Origin: Aeromonas veronii
GTDB lineage: Bacteria; Pseudomonadota; Gammaproteobacteria; Enterobacterales; Aeromonadaceae
DNA length: 64,000 nucleotides
Reading direction: 5' to 3'
Assembly: GCA_041319085.1 (NCBI GenBank)
Contig: CP101033.1
Location: 1,514,501 to 1,578,500 of the forward strand
The notes beneath the pieces were generated by a model. It had not been told where the DNA came from and searched no databases. It saw only the letters and a program-made list of their open reading frames with translations. A program made the translations under genes and the position numbers. This document shows, piece after piece, positions 35,372-43,190 of the stretch (the first letter of the stretch is position 1; every line of letters begins with the position of its first letter).

Positions 35372-35418
35372 CCCCCAGCTTTGGGGGTACTGGTTCTGAT
35401 AGGGTAAAAAGTACCCCC
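35372..35418. repeat. GGGGGTAC inverted repeat near tRNA-Leu
   Basis: A CCCCCA/TGGGGG hairpin (35372-35387) carries GGGGGTAC at 35383-35390, which is inverted as GTACCCCC at 35411-35418. Clusters of such GGGGTAC units are often seen beside integrase genes at tRNA attachment sites; no integrase is present here, so this may be a scar. Confidence 0.3.
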
Positions 35419-35482
35419 ACTGATACCTAACCTACGCCCTGTCCAAAAATGAGGGGATCAGTAAGGGTTAAATATCATATTC

Positions 35483-35632
35483 GTGGGGTTCATCAATGCC
35501 GATATTTTCTATGACCAGCGACAGGCTCAACACCTGGATGCCAATGAAGCCATGATAGGTGGAAATAGCGTAAAGATTGGAGTTATTGAATCATTTAACT
35601 ACAATTATTCAGTTTTGATATGTTTATCATGA
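35483..35632 (+). pseudogene. Possible remnant reading frame, unrecognised
   Basis: A 49-codon frame from GTG (VGFINADIFYDQRQAQHLDA, then NEAMIGGNSVKIG...) reads protein-like but has no ribosome site and ends abruptly in AT-rich DNA. It may be a fragment of a gene lost from the tRNA-Leu/riboswitch gap. I cannot assign a family. Confidence 0.2.
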
Positions 35633-35649
35633 CTATTTAATCAAAAAAC

Positions 35650-35677
35650 TTGCTATAAGCTGCCACCTCGATAAAAT
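35650..35677 (+). promoter_or_regulatory. Candidate promoter of the lysine-riboswitch transcript
   Basis: TTGCTA (35650-35655), a 16-bp spacer and TAAAAT (35672-35677), about 20 bp upstream of the aptamer. Confidence 0.5.
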
Positions 35678-35695
35678 GTGCGGCGAATACCTTTA

Positions 35696-35856
35696 AGTAG
35701 AGGCGCGCTGCCTATGACTACTTGTGCGGAGGGTGATGCCTGTGATGCACAAGGAAAGGAGTCAGCGCCGAAGTGGCCAGGCCATCATACCGGGCTGCTG
35801 GTTCTGCATCTAATAGGTGCAGGACTGCCATAGTCATCCACTATGGAGCGCTACCT
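35696..35856 (+). promoter_or_regulatory. Lysine riboswitch (L box) aptamer
   Basis: The conserved core is readable in order: GTAGAGGCGCG (P1/J region, from 35697), AAGGAAAGGAGTCAGCGCCG (about 35750-35770), AAGTGG, GCTGGTTCTGCATC with its partner GATGCAGAACC-type stem, GGACTGCCATAGTC, and closing GGAGCGCTAC (about 35845-35854). P1 pairs GTAG with CTAC. This is the L-box class that senses L-lysine. It lies directly upstream of an NhaC-family carrier gene. Confidence 0.92.
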
Positions 35857-35898
35857 GAAGGGGCTGAGGAGTATAACCTCCCCATAGGTTTTGTTTCT
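35853..35898 (+). terminator. Riboswitch expression-platform terminator
   Basis: Nested stem ACCT/AGGT, GGGG/CCCC and GAGG/CCTC with a 7-nt loop is followed by TTTTGTTTCTTT. The 5' ACCT overlaps the 3' strand of aptamer stem P1, the geometry expected of a lysine-controlled terminator. Confidence 0.7.
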
Positions 35899-35914
35899 TT
35901 AGATCCTCTCGGTA

Positions 35915-35949
35915 GATCTCCACCTGTAATCTTTAGGTGCAAAGAGATC
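35915..35949 (+). promoter_or_regulatory. Hairpin that could hide the carrier gene's ribosome site
   Basis: GATCTCCACCT (35915-35925) can pair with AGGTG (35935-35939) and GAGATC (35944-35949), covering the sequence immediately before the ATG at 35950. It would allow translational control in addition to the terminator. Confidence 0.5.
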
Positions 35950-37530
35950 ATGGACATTAGTCATTTCGCCGACTCCGGTTGGTCCGTACTTCCCCCTCTG
36001 TTGGCTGTCGCGCTGGCGATCATGACCCGCCGCGTACTGCTGTCCCTTGGTGTGGGCATCGTCACCGGCAGTCTGCTGCTCAATCAGTTTTCGCCTCTCC
36101 AATCCCTGCAATACATGTTGAATACCGTGCTCAAGATCTTCTGGATCGATGGCGCGCTCAACCGTGACAACGTCAACATGATCCTGTTTATGCTGCTGCT
36201 GGGTGGTCTCATCAGCCTGATGAGCGTCTCCGGGGCGACCCGTGCCTTTGCCGAGTGGGCCGAACGTCGTGCCAAGACCCGCAAGGGCGCCAAAGCGCTG
36301 ACTGGCATGATGGTGTTTGCCTTCTTTATCGATGACTTCTTCCACAGCCTGTCGGTGGGGGCCATCTGCCGTCCGGTGACCGACCGCTTCCAGATCTCCC
36401 GTGCCAAGCTGGCCTATCTGCTGGACTCCACCGCGGCGCCGGTCTGCGTGCTGATGCCCATCTCCTCCTGGGGCGCCTATATCATCGCCCTGGTTGGCGG
36501 CATCCTGGCGGCCCACGGTCTGACCGAACAGAGCCCCATTGCGGCGTTTGTCGAGATGATCCCGATGAACCTTTACGCCGTCTTCACCCTGATCATGGTG
36601 CTGGTGGTGATCGGGTGTCAGCTGGATATCGGCCCGATGCGTCAACACGAAGAGTGGGCGCTGGAAGGCAAGCTGTGGGATGAGTCCAAGGGTCGCCCCA
36701 TCGGTCTGGATATGGAGAGCCCGGAAGAGAGCAATGGCGGCATGATCGACATGGTGTTGCCGATCCTGACCCTGACCGCCGCCACCATCTATTTCATGAT
36801 CGATTCCGGTGCTGCGGTGCTGAGCGAGAAAGGGCTGCCGTTCAGCGTGCTCGGCTCGTTCGAAAACACCAACGTTGGCTCTTCGCTGGTTTACGGTGCC
36901 CTGTGCAGTCTGGTGGTCTCCATCGGTCTGGCGATGCGCTTGAAGCTGGGTGCCAAGAACTGGATCAAGGCCGCGCCGCAAGGTGTCATGGCCATGCTGC
37001 CGGCCATCAACATCCTGCTGTTCGCCTGGACCATCGGTGCTGTGGTGCGCGATGTGGAGACCGGCAAGTACCTGGCTTCGCTGGCTAACGGCAACCTACC
37101 GATCGAAGTGCTGCCCGCCGTGGTCTTTATCCTCTCCTGTGCCATGGCATTTGCCACCGGCACCAGCTGGGGCACCTTCGGCATCATGCTGCCGCTGGCC
37201 GGTGACATGGCTGCCGCCAGTGACATCAGCCTGATGCTGCCGATGCTGGCCGCGGTACTGGCTGGCTCGGTGTTCGGGGATCACAGCTCGCCCATCTCCA
37301 GCACCAGCATCCTCTCTGCCACCGGTGCCGGTTGCCATCACATCGATCACGTGATGACCCAGCTGCCCTATGCGCTGGCCATCGCCTTCGGTGCAGCCAT
37401 AGGTTATCTGGCGATGGGGGTGATGCACTCCAGCCTGGCCGGTTTCAGCGTCAGCGCCCTCTGGTTCGTGCTCTTTACCGGCTATCACCTGAAAAAGGCC
37501 AAAGCGCGGCCAGCGCTGGCCACCGCGTAA
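35950..37530 (+). CDS. NhaC-family carrier under lysine riboswitch, probable lysine transporter (LysW type)
   Basis: A 526-aa inner-membrane protein of the NhaC Na+/H+ antiporter superfamily with about twelve hydrophobic segments. Family landmarks are FAFFIDDFFHSLSVGAICRPVTD (in part FFIDDFF, near residues 116-123), ATGTSWGTFGIMLPLAGDMA and GSVFGDHSSPISSTSILSATGAGC. The L-box leader indicates control by lysine. NhaC-type carriers with L boxes have been predicted to transport lysine (LysW); that substrate is inferred from regulation. The ATG at 35950 was chosen because upstream codons fall inside the riboswitch. Confidence 0.85.
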   Translation: MDISHFADSGWSVLPPLLAVALAIMTRRVLLSLGVGIVTGSLLLNQFSPLQSLQYMLNTVLKIFWIDGALNRDNVNMILFMLLLGGLISLMSVSGATRAFAEWAERRAKTRKGAKALTGMMVFAFFIDDFFHSLSVGAICRPVTDRFQISRAKLAYLLDSTAAPVCVLMPISSWGAYIIALVGGILAAHGLTEQSPIAAFVEMIPMNLYAVFTLIMVLVVIGCQLDIGPMRQHEEWALEGKLWDESKGRPIGLDMESPEESNGGMIDMVLPILTLTAATIYFMIDSGAAVLSEKGLPFSVLGSFENTNVGSSLVYGALCSLVVSIGLAMRLKLGAKNWIKAAPQGVMAMLPAINILLFAWTIGAVVRDVETGKYLASLANGNLPIEVLPAVVFILSCAMAFATGTSWGTFGIMLPLAGDMAAASDISLMLPMLAAVLAGSVFGDHSSPISSTSILSATGAGCHHIDHVMTQLPYALAIAFGAAIGYLAMGVMHSSLAGFSVSALWFVLFTGYHLKKAKARPALATA

Positions 37531-37542
37531 CATTTATAGAGC

Positions 37543-37567
37543 AAGGGGCCCGCGGGCCCCTTGGTTT
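37543..37567 (+). terminator. Terminator after the NhaC-family gene
   Basis: Perfect inverted repeat AAGGGGCCCG/CGGGCCCCTT followed by GGTTTTGT. Confidence 0.8.
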
Positions 37568-37621
37568 TGTCAGGGGCTTTGGTTAGCATGCGCCCCATAA
37601 ATTCAGTATCGGAACAGTATC

Positions 37622-38203
37622 ATGGCTTCACTGCACTACAAATTTGCCACCATGAATTCAGGCAAATCCACCCAGCTCATTCAGGCGCACTTCAACTATC
37701 TGGAGCGGGGCATGCATCCTCTGGCGATGACGCCAGCCATCGATGACCGTTTCGGGGTAGGGGTGATAAGTGCCCGGGTTGGCCTTGAACTGAAGGTGGA
37801 CGTGTTCAGCGACAGCTGTGATCTGTTTGAAATGGTGAAAGAGCGCCATGCGAAGAAACATATCGATGTCTTCATCGTGGACGAGGCCCAGTTCCTGACC
37901 CGTGAGCAGGTCTACCAGCTGGCCCGTATTGTCGATGAGCAGGATATTCCGGTGATGGCCTATGGCCTCAAGACCGATTTTCGCGGCGAGCTGTTCCCCG
38001 GCTCCTACCATCTGCTCTGTCTGGCCGACAAGTTTGAAGAGCTGAAGAGCATCTGCTGGTGCGGCAACAAGGCCCACATGAACTCCCGGGTCAACGAAGC
38101 GGGTCAGGTGATGCGCGATGGCGAACAGGTGGAGATCGGTGGCAACGATCGCTATGTGTCACTGTGCCGCAAACACTATCTGGAAGGTCGCGCCTACAAG
38201 TAA
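37622..38203 (+). CDS. tdk: Thymidine kinase
   Basis: Type II thymidine kinase (193 aa). The P-loop is in YKFATMNSGKSTQLIQ (residues 6-21), Walker B-like FIVDEAQFL lies near residue 85, and the substrate lasso/zinc region is CWCGNKAHMNSRV with the second zinc pair starting at CRKHYLEG. It salvages thymidine to dTMP. Monocistronic, ending at the terminator inside the 81-bp repeat. Confidence 0.97.
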   Translation: MASLHYKFATMNSGKSTQLIQAHFNYLERGMHPLAMTPAIDDRFGVGVISARVGLELKVDVFSDSCDLFEMVKERHAKKHIDVFIVDEAQFLTREQVYQLARIVDEQDIPVMAYGLKTDFRGELFPGSYHLLCLADKFEELKSICWCGNKAHMNSRVNEAGQVMRDGEQVEIGGNDRYVSLCRKHYLEGRAYK

Positions 38204-38247
38204 TCCGGCTGCGATATTTGAATCGTCGAGAAGAACGCCAATCTGGC

Positions 38248-38328
38248 GTAATGCCAGTCAGTTAAGCCTGACTGGCATTGTTTTTATTGGCTTTTATCAC
38301 ACTGTACTTCTGTGGCCTTGGCTTCACG
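38248..38328 (+). repeat. 81-bp dispersed repeat, copy 1, with terminator hairpin
   Basis: This 81-bp segment recurs in reverse orientation at 57435-57515 with two mismatches. It opens with a strong hairpin AATGCCAGTCAG/CTGACTGGCATT (38250-38279) and GTTTTT, which would terminate tdk, and continues into a 40-bp conserved tail with TTATCACAC. Weaker similarity (TAACGTCGC) extends about 22 bp further. The rest of the 354-bp tdk-nfsA gap (38329-38557) holds no gene and presumably the nfsA promoter. Confidence 0.85.
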
Positions 38329-38557
38329 TCGCGTGGTTAACGTCGCTCCCGTCGCTCCCTTAGTGCCGGCAGCACAAACTGCCCCGCCTCTTTTTCCAGC
38401 TTCATCACCATTTATAAGTATAAAAAGCCAAATAAATCAATATGTTGTTGATTTTCGGACATCAGGAGAGGCGGTCAATAGGTCCTTAACTGATCGGCAT
38501 AGAGCCTTGGGCTCCCTCATTTTTTTCGCTATGGTATCACCTCATTTTGGAGGTGCC

Positions 38558-39283
38558 ATGAATCAGACTATCGATCTTATCCTTTCCCATCGCTCCATTC
38601 GTCAGTTCACTGCCGAGCCGATCGCCCCGCAGCAGCTGGATGCCATTCTCGCCGCCGCCCAGTCAGCCTCGACCTCGAGCTTCTTGCAGGTGACCAGCAT
38701 TGTGCGAGTCAGCGAACCCGAGGCGCGTCAGCAGCTGGCCATGCTGGCGGGCAATCAACCCTATGTGGTGCAGGCGGCCGAGTTTTTGGTGTTCTGCGCC
38801 GATTACCATCGCCACAGCCAGATCGTGCCCGAGGCCCAGACCGGTTATGCGGAGCAACTGCTGATCGGTGCCATCGATGGCGCCCTGATGGCGCAAAATG
38901 CCCTGCTGGCGGCGCAGTCGCTGGGGTTGGGTGGGGTCTATATCGGCGGCATTCGCAACCATCCGGTCGAGGTGAGTGAACTGCTGGGTTTGCCCCATCA
39001 GGTGATCCCGCTGTTTGGCCTCTGCCTTGGTCATCCTGCCCAGCTGCCGGAGCAGAAACCCCGTCTACCCAGGGGATTGGTGGTGCATCAGGAGCGCTAC
39101 CAGCACGAGCTGGATCGTGACCTGCTGGCCCAGTACGATCAGCAGATCGCGGACTACTATCAGGCCCGCAGCAGCAACAACAAACAGCAGACCTGGAGTG
39201 GCCAGATCCGCGCCATTCTGGGTAAGGAGTCCCGTCCTTTCATGTTGGGGTTCTTGCAGTCACGGGGCTTTAACCTCAAGTAA
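38558..39283 (+). CDS. nfsA: Oxygen-insensitive NADPH nitroreductase NfsA
   Basis: FMN enzyme of the NfsA/Frp group (241 aa), reducing nitroaromatics and quinones by two electrons with NADPH. The FMN-binding SHRSIRQFT at residues 10-18, QSASTSSFLQ, GAIDGALMAQNALLAAQSLG, GGVYIGGIRN and the C-terminal ESRPFMLGFLQSRGF match NfsA. The start has a textbook GGAGGTGCC ribosome site. Confidence 0.94.
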   Translation: MNQTIDLILSHRSIRQFTAEPIAPQQLDAILAAAQSASTSSFLQVTSIVRVSEPEARQQLAMLAGNQPYVVQAAEFLVFCADYHRHSQIVPEAQTGYAEQLLIGAIDGALMAQNALLAAQSLGLGGVYIGGIRNHPVEVSELLGLPHQVIPLFGLCLGHPAQLPEQKPRLPRGLVVHQERYQHELDRDLLAQYDQQIADYYQARSSNNKQQTWSGQIRAILGKESRPFMLGFLQSRGFNLK

Positions 39284-39474
39284 TGACACTGATGGGCGAT
39301 ACAATGGGGAGATGGCCACCATGGTCATCATCCACTGATCCTGCAATCTCTCCCTGAGACCGGGGGCACAGCTTGGCGACAAATCGTGGGCAAGGGGGGA
39401 TCTGCAGGCTACCTTAAGTGGGTAAGCTGTTGTAGGATCACGTAATTAGATAGGAACAGGGGTTTGGATATCCT

Positions 39475-40239
39475 ATGATTTTAACTTTGATATTGCTGTC
39501 TATCGGCGCACTCCTGTTTTTGGTTATCGCCTATAACGTGGTGCAGCAATATAAGCAGAAGGCGGAGGCGGACAAGCGTCACGCCGTTGCCAGACACAAG
39601 ACGGTGGCCGACGAGACCGAACAGGTGTTGCTGAACGTCAATCTGGTGCCTTTCTCCAAGAATATGGTGCTGCTGTTGCAGCACCGGATCCTCGATGCCT
39701 ATCGCGCCATCGCCCAGGTGATGCCCAACAACCAAATTAAGCAGCGCATCGCCGATGTGCAGACCCAGATCAAGAATGTGCAGGAGAACTACAGCGTTCA
39801 GGATGAGGGGCATTTCAAGACCCCGGAGTCCGACCGTCAAGCGATCCAGATGCTGCAGCTGGTCAAGAAGATGCGGGCGGTGCTGCGAGTCGAGCACAAC
39901 AAGGGCAAGATTGACCCCCAAGGGTTCGCCCAGGAAGAGCGCCGCCTCGAGTTGATGCAGCTCAAGATCAACATCTCCAATCTGGTCAAGCGGGCGATGG
40001 ATGCCCGCATTCAGGGCCAATATGGTACTTGCCGCCAGCTCTATACCAAGGGGCTGTCGGCAATGGCGAGCGTGGCCGACAAGGATCCCTATCTGCTGGC
40101 CCGTGAAGAGGATATGCGTCAGGGGCTCAAGGAGCTTGAGGAGCAGCAGCAGCAGAACAGCGCGCAGGATCTGCAGAACATCAGGGACAAGGAAGCCGAC
40201 GAGCTCGATATCCTGTTTCAACCCAAGAAGAAATGGTAG
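39475..40239 (+). CDS. Uncharacterised single-span coiled-coil protein
   Basis: A 254-aa protein with one N-terminal membrane helix (residues about 2-22), then a highly charged, helix-rich body with probable coiled coils, and a C-terminal stretch rich in Glu/Gln (KELEEQQQQNSAQDL) ending in DILFQPKKKW. I recognise no catalytic motif. The gene ends two bases before the yecM start, so the two are probably one transcript. Comparable proteins occur in vibrios and relatives without assigned function, to my recollection. Confidence 0.75.
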   Translation: MILTLILLSIGALLFLVIAYNVVQQYKQKAEADKRHAVARHKTVADETEQVLLNVNLVPFSKNMVLLLQHRILDAYRAIAQVMPNNQIKQRIADVQTQIKNVQENYSVQDEGHFKTPESDRQAIQMLQLVKKMRAVLRVEHNKGKIDPQGFAQEERRLELMQLKINISNLVKRAMDARIQGQYGTCRQLYTKGLSAMASVADKDPYLLAREEDMRQGLKELEEQQQQNSAQDLQNIRDKEADELDILFQPKKKW

Positions 40240-40241
40240 GC

Positions 40242-40787
40242 ATGTCTCATCCACTCGATTCCACACTGGGGCCAATGGCCCCATTTGTTTCTCAGCTGTT
40301 GGCCGAATTGGCCGCCACTGGCATCAATATTCCCCAGCCAACGGTCGATCACCTCTGTTATCGGGCGGACACCTTGCAGGAGTATCGCGCGCTATGTGCT
40401 GTGCTGGCTGAGGCGGGCACCTTGCTGGTGGAGGGGATGATCGGCGGTCGTCCTATCGCCACTTATCAGTTGCATCAGCCGCTGCTGGTCGGTGAGGTGC
40501 AGGTGCCCTGTATCGAACTGGCGGCGCCGAAACCGGGTCGTGTCCATCAGGCGGGACTGGAGCATATCGAGCTGGTGATCGCCTCACTGCAGGCGCTGGT
40601 GGCCTGTTATCCCGAGCTGCCATTCAAAACTGGCAACATGCAAGATACCCGCAACCCCGATATCGGCCTGATGTTGCCCTCTGGTCAGATCAAGTTTCAC
40701 CTGCGTCCGCTGGCTGAAGTTATCGCCGAAGAGGTAGCGACCGGCGCGGTGGTGGCGGTGCCTGCGGGTTTTGTCGAGCAAGATTGA
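40242..40787 (+). CDS. yecM: YecM family (VOC-fold) protein
   Basis: A 181-aa protein of the YecM family. Visible stretches are TVDHLCYRADTLQEY, PIATYQLHQPL, VPCIELAAPKPG, HIELVI and GQIKFHLRPL. The fold is that of the vicinal-oxygen-chelate group and the family has been annotated as metal-binding, but its reaction is unknown. The ATG at 40242 is favoured over an ATG three codons earlier by homology. It follows the coiled-coil gene almost without gap. Confidence 0.88.
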   Translation: MSHPLDSTLGPMAPFVSQLLAELAATGINIPQPTVDHLCYRADTLQEYRALCAVLAEAGTLLVEGMIGGRPIATYQLHQPLLVGEVQVPCIELAAPKPGRVHQAGLEHIELVIASLQALVACYPELPFKTGNMQDTRNPDIGLMLPSGQIKFHLRPLAEVIAEEVATGAVVAVPAGFVEQD

Positions 40788-40834
40788 TTGTGCATACAAT
40801 GCCGTGCGAGCCTGACTGGCTCTTGAATAACGCA

Positions 40835-40866
40835 GCAAAAGGGGTCACCGGTGTGACCCCTTTTGC
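40835..40866. terminator. Bidirectional terminator after yecM
   Basis: 14-bp stem GCAAAAGGGGTCAC/GTGACCCCTTTTGC with a 4-nt loop, between convergent yecM and the MFS gene. Confidence 0.85.
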
Positions 40867-40932
40867 TATCTGGCAATACTTGGCCGTGAGATGGTTATCG
40901 GGTCGTGGGTGACCCGGTTTACGCGGATCCCG

Positions 40933-42156
40933 TTACCCGTGCCGGTGGGGTTGCTGGGCGGGCAGTGGCGATTGGCTTCGCTGCTTGAGACGGCCGAGCC
41001 AGAGGCTCAAGCCGGCCGTCAGGATGAGGACCAGCTCAATCCCCATGACCAGCCCGCCCAGCTCGCCTTTCTCCCAGAACGGGTGCAAGTAAAGCCCACC
41101 CAGACTGGCTCCCAGATAGTAGGCCACCAGATAGAGGGAGGAGGCGAGGGCCCGGTGGTGTTCGACATGCTGACCGACCCAGGCACTGGCGCAGGCGTGT
41201 GCCAGGAAAAAACCGAAGCTGGAGACCAGCAAGCCGCTCAGGAGCCCGAGCAGACTGCCCTGTAGCAGCCACAGACTGCCGATGGCCATCAGCGCGATCC
41301 CGACCAACAGCATGCGTTGTGCCCCCCAGCGGTTGGCGAAGCGGCCGCTCAGGGAGGAGGCCACCGTCCCCGAGAGATAGGTGAGAAACAGCATGCCGAG
41401 CCACTGAGTGGGCAGGGAGAAGGGGGGCTTTGCCAGCAGGAAAGTGAGGTAGCTGAACTGGTTCAGAAACACCATAAAGTTGAGGCCGCCAATCAGATAG
41501 GCCCCTACCAGCAAGGGGTTGGTCAGGTGTTGCTGCAAGGCGCGGACAAATTGACCGCGAACGGGGGCGCTCGCCACAAAGCGGGTCTGATAGGGCAGCA
41601 GCCAGAAGACCAGCGGCAGCAGCGACAGGCTGATCACACCAATCCCCAAAAAGGTGTGCTGCCAGTCGCCAAACCAGCCCGCCAGCAGGCCACCGACCAC
41701 CCGACCGGCAATGCCACCGAGGGAGTTGGCGGCAATATAGACCCCCACCGCCGAGAGCAGCGCCCGTTTGCTGAACTCTTCCCCCATGTAGGCGATGGCG
41801 GTCGCTGGCAGCCCCGCCAGCAGTGCCCCCTGCAGGATGCGCAGCAGCAGCAGGGAGTTGAACTGCTCAACCAGCGGGATCAACAACGAGAGCAGGATCG
41901 CCAGGGTGAGGGTGCTCAGCATGACTTGCCGACGGCCATGGCGATCCGCCAGTCTGGCGCAGATCAGCAGGGAGGCGGCGAGGCCTGCGGTACAGCCTGC
42001 CAGGGTCCAGCTGGCCGATAGGGAGTTGACCGAGAAGACCTCGGCAATCAGAGGTAACAGGGGGTGGGTCTGGTAGAGGTTCAGAAACACCAGAAAAGAG
42101 CCCAGGCTGAGGGCCAGGGTTGCACGTATCCACTCGCGACTTCCGACTTCAATCAT
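40933..42156 (-). CDS. ynfM: MFS transporter, YnfM-like
   Basis: A 407-aa major-facilitator protein with about twelve membrane helices and the loop 2-3 motif ADRHGRRQVM. ILQGALLAGLPATAIAYMGEEF and SLGGIAGRVVGGLLAGWFGDW are typical of the YnfM subgroup of putative sugar or drug exporters. It is divergent from a LysR gene 95 bp away, as ynfM/ynfL are in E. coli, so regulation by that neighbour is likely. The substrate is unknown. Confidence 0.87.
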   Translation of the reverse strand: MIEVGSREWIRATLALSLGSFLVFLNLYQTHPLLPLIAEVFSVNSLSASWTLAGCTAGLAASLLICARLADRHGRRQVMLSTLTLAILLSLLIPLVEQFNSLLLLRILQGALLAGLPATAIAYMGEEFSKRALLSAVGVYIAANSLGGIAGRVVGGLLAGWFGDWQHTFLGIGVISLSLLPLVFWLLPYQTRFVASAPVRGQFVRALQQHLTNPLLVGAYLIGGLNFMVFLNQFSYLTFLLAKPPFSLPTQWLGMLFLTYLSGTVASSLSGRFANRWGAQRMLLVGIALMAIGSLWLLQGSLLGLLSGLLVSSFGFFLAHACASAWVGQHVEHHRALASSLYLVAYYLGASLGGLYLHPFWEKGELGGLVMGIELVLILTAGLSLWLGRLKQRSQSPLPAQQPHRHG

Positions 42157-42251
42157 TGTGTATGGTCCTGACGGCTTTTGGTCAGGGTAGAGTCCTTGCT
42201 GTTATAAATATAATATATTTAAGTTATCCATCTCATAAGATGAATTGATAT

Positions 42252-43127
42252 ATGGATCTGAAACAGCTCACCTATCTGCTGGCGGTCAGGGATGCCGGCT
42301 CATTTACCAAGGCAGCCAACAGTCTGCATGTGGCACAACCGGCCATCAGCATGGCCATCGCCAAGCTGGAGCAGCAGCTCGAGTTGCGGCTGTTTGATCG
42401 GCAGGACCGGGCGGTACGGCTTACCCCGGAGGGGGAGGTGCTCTGCCGCCATGCCGAGCGCCTGTTGCTGCAGATGCATCAGGCCGAGGCCGAGATGGCC
42501 GAGCTCAAGGGGTTGGAGCGGGGGGAGGTGCGGATCGGGATCCCCTACATGATGGGCTCCTACTATTTTCCCCCTCGTCTGATGGCCTTCAAGCACCGCT
42601 ACCCCGGCCTCAAGATCCGGGTCGAGGAGGCTGGTACCCGTGAGCTGCTCAGCCGGATGGTGGATGGTTCCCTCGATCTGGCTATTCTCATCACCAGTGA
42701 TCTGCCGCCCGCCATCGAGGGGGCACATCTGCTGAGCGAAGAGATGTTGATGGTGGTGGGGGAGGATCACCCACTGCGCGGCGAACCGTCGGTCACCCTC
42801 TCGCAGTTTTTCGCTCAGGAGTTAGCATTGTTCCGCCGCGGTTTCTATCACCGGGAGCATATGGAGGCGCTGGCACAGTGCCTGGGCGTCGAACCGGATA
42901 TCGCCTTCGAGAGTAATCTTATCCCTCTGCTCAAGGCGGTGGTGCGGCAAGGCTTTGCGGTGACCACCTTCTTGCGAATGGTGCTGGAAGAGGAGCCCGA
43001 TCTGAGCGGTGTGCCCTTCGACCCGCCCATCTACCTCGATCTCTGCGTGGCGTGGCGGCGTGGCGATCCGCTCTCCATGGCCAATCGCGCCTTGCGCGAT
43101 TTCCTACTCAAGGATCGTCCGGCCTGA
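42252..43127 (+). CDS. ynfL: LysR-family regulator, YnfL-like
   Basis: A 291-aa LysR protein. The HTH includes LTYLLAVRDAGSFTKAANSL and AISMAIAKLEQQLELRLFDR; the effector domain has GEVRIGIPYMMGSYYFPPRL. Its divergent pairing with a YnfM-type exporter is the main reason for the YnfL name. LysR regulators typically control the divergent gene from the shared 95-bp interval, which is AT-rich here (tandem TATAATATAT-like stretch near 42205). The inducer is unknown. Confidence 0.82.
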   Translation: MDLKQLTYLLAVRDAGSFTKAANSLHVAQPAISMAIAKLEQQLELRLFDRQDRAVRLTPEGEVLCRHAERLLLQMHQAEAEMAELKGLERGEVRIGIPYMMGSYYFPPRLMAFKHRYPGLKIRVEEAGTRELLSRMVDGSLDLAILITSDLPPAIEGAHLLSEEMLMVVGEDHPLRGEPSVTLSQFFAQELALFRRGFYHREHMEALAQCLGVEPDIAFESNLIPLLKAVVRQGFAVTTFLRMVLEEEPDLSGVPFDPPIYLDLCVAWRRGDPLSMANRALRDFLLKDRPA

Positions 43128-43190
43128 TAGCGGCGGGCCATTGCTGAAAGTTTGTTACTATTAACGGTGGGTTCGCTTGAGGGCTACACC

